Below are positions 5,603 to 6,247 of a stretch of 6,247 nt of DNA, one piece after another (the first letter of the stretch is position 1; every line of letters starts with the position of its first letter). A program made the translations under genes and the position numbers. The stretch lies in contig JAAWDC010000154.1 in NCBI GenBank assembly GCA_022793565.1, positions 1-6,247 of the forward strand, written 5' to 3'. Below the pieces are notes generated by a model, which saw only the letters and a list, made by a program, of their open reading frames with translations, was not told the origin of the DNA and searched no databases. The stretch comes from Bacilli bacterium (GTDB taxonomy: Bacteria > Bacillota_I > Bacilli_A > RF39 > UBA660).

Positions 5603-6247
5603 ATGATAGGGATATTTTTATTTATTATTCTAATTACTAAAAGACAAAATGCATTATTTTATGTGGGGGCTGTCGATCGATTACCAGAACCTTTAAAGAA
5701 AGAAGAAGAAGAATTTTATATTGAGCTTTCTTGTGATGGGGATACTTTTGCGAGGGATAAACTAATTGAACATAATCTGAGATTAGTAGTTTTTCTGGCT
5801 AAAAAATATGAGAATACACGAGTGGATTTGGAAGATTTAGTAAGTATTGGGACCATCGGTTTAATCAAGGGGATTAAAACTTTTAGCAAAGATAAGAATA
5901 TTAAGCTTGCTACATATGCGTCTAGATGTATTGATAACGAAATTTTAATGTATTTAAGAAAGAACAAAAAAGTGAGAACAGAAGTTAGTTTTGATGAGTC
6001 CTTAAGTTTTGATGCAGACGGGAATGAATTGCATTTAGAGGATATTTTGGGAACTGAACCTGATATTGTAACTAAAGAATTAGAAAAGGAAACAGAGCGG
6101 GATTTGGTTATGCAGGAAATTAATAAACTTGAGAAAAGGGATAAAGAAATTATTATGCTTCGGTATGGACTTATGGGGAAAAAAGAGATGACACAAAAGG
6201 ATGTAGCTGACCTCCTTGGAATTAGTCAGTCTTATATTTCTAGAATT
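5603..6247 (+). CDS. sigE: RNA polymerase sporulation sigma factor sigma-E, pro-form (3' end cut by window)
   Basis: The first 215 codons of sigma-E, the early mother-cell sigma factor; Bacillus sigma-E has 239 aa, so about 25 codons are missing. Regions seen: sigma region 2 (about 50-120), with HNLRLVVFLAKKYENT (57-72), DLVSIGTIGLIKG (78-90) and KLATYASRCIDNEILMYLR (101-119); the linker VSFDESLSFDADGNEL (128-143); and region 4 (about 165 onward), with LRYGL (186-190) and the helix-turn-helix TQKDVADLLGISQSYISR (197-214). The linker and DILGTEPDIVTK favour sigma-E over sigma-K, as does the neighbouring spoIIGA. The N-terminus MIGIFLFIILITKRQ replaces the longer basic amphipathic pro-sequence of Bacillus. 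ALFYVG (17-22) aligns with the processing site VYYIGG, so SpoIIGA would remove about 19 residues. The ATG at 5603 is the only usable start (SD AGGAGGG at 5591-5597; in-frame stop at 5543). Confidence 0.95.
   Translation, partial: MIGIFLFIILITKRQNALFYVGAVDRLPEPLKKEEEEFYIELSCDGDTFARDKLIEHNLRLVVFLAKKYENTRVDLEDLVSIGTIGLIKGIKTFSKDKNIKLATYASRCIDNEILMYLRKNKKVRTEVSFDESLSFDADGNELHLEDILGTEPDIVTKELEKETERDLVMQEINKLEKRDKEIIMLRYGLMGKKEMTQKDVADLLGISQSYISRI

Noticed and set aside
5669..5675. TGTCGAT inside sigE as a third Spo0A box
   Set aside because: It differs from TGTCGAA at the last base and lies in conserved coding sequence downstream of the start, so a regulatory role is unlikely.
5716..5967. Minus-strand reading frame of 83 codons opposite sigE
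   Set aside because: It is a shadow of the conserved sigma region 2 coding sequence, with no start signals or family match of its own.

Overview
This is a 6.2 kb chromosomal window from an AT-rich, endospore-forming member of the Bacillota. The evidence is gene content (YfmF/YfmH-type M16 peptidases, TmcAL/YlbM, YceD/YlbN, L32, SpoIIGA, sigma-E), Shine-Dalgarno sites of the AGGAGGTGAT type, and consensus sigma-A promoters. TGA ends yceD and spoIIGA, so it is a stop codon here and this is not a mollicute using code 4. The strong A/T bias suggests a gut-type Bacilli/Erysipelotrichia-like or clostridial lineage, but the genus cannot be named from this sequence.

Layout. Positions 1-1441 hold the 3' end of one M16-type peptidase-like gene (yfmF-like) and a complete, overlapping M16 peptidase gene (yfmH). 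A membrane-anchored GHL10/DUF187 glycoside hydrolase follows, probably starting at a TTG at 1481. It converges on ylbM/tmcAL (minus strand), and the two genes share a bidirectional terminator that contains both stop codons. A 174 bp divergent intergenic region carries an extended -10 promoter for tmcAL and a near-perfect sigma-A promoter for the yceD-rpmF operon. That operon ends in a hairpin overlapping the rpmF stop codon. The sporulation pair spoIIGA and sigE comes next; sigE runs off the right edge.

How the genes work together. YceD-rpmF and TmcAL serve translation (ribosome assembly and tRNA-Met modification). SpoIIGA is the membrane aspartic protease that activates pro-sigma-E in the mother cell, and sigE encodes that pro-protein.

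The most notable signal is regulatory. A perfect Spo0A-box heptamer, TTCGACA (reverse complement TGTCGAA), occurs exactly twice in the window, once upstream of spoIIGA and once in the gap upstream of sigE. Each lies 21 bp (measured from TCGACA) before a -10-like hexamer. This resembles the long-spacer, Spo0A-activated spoIIG promoter of Bacillus, and suggests that sigE has its own Spo0A-dependent promoter in addition to read-through from spoIIGA. The predicted sigma-E pro-sequence is also short and hydrophobic. No mobile element, CRISPR array, tRNA or rRNA was seen, and no wholly new system is evident.
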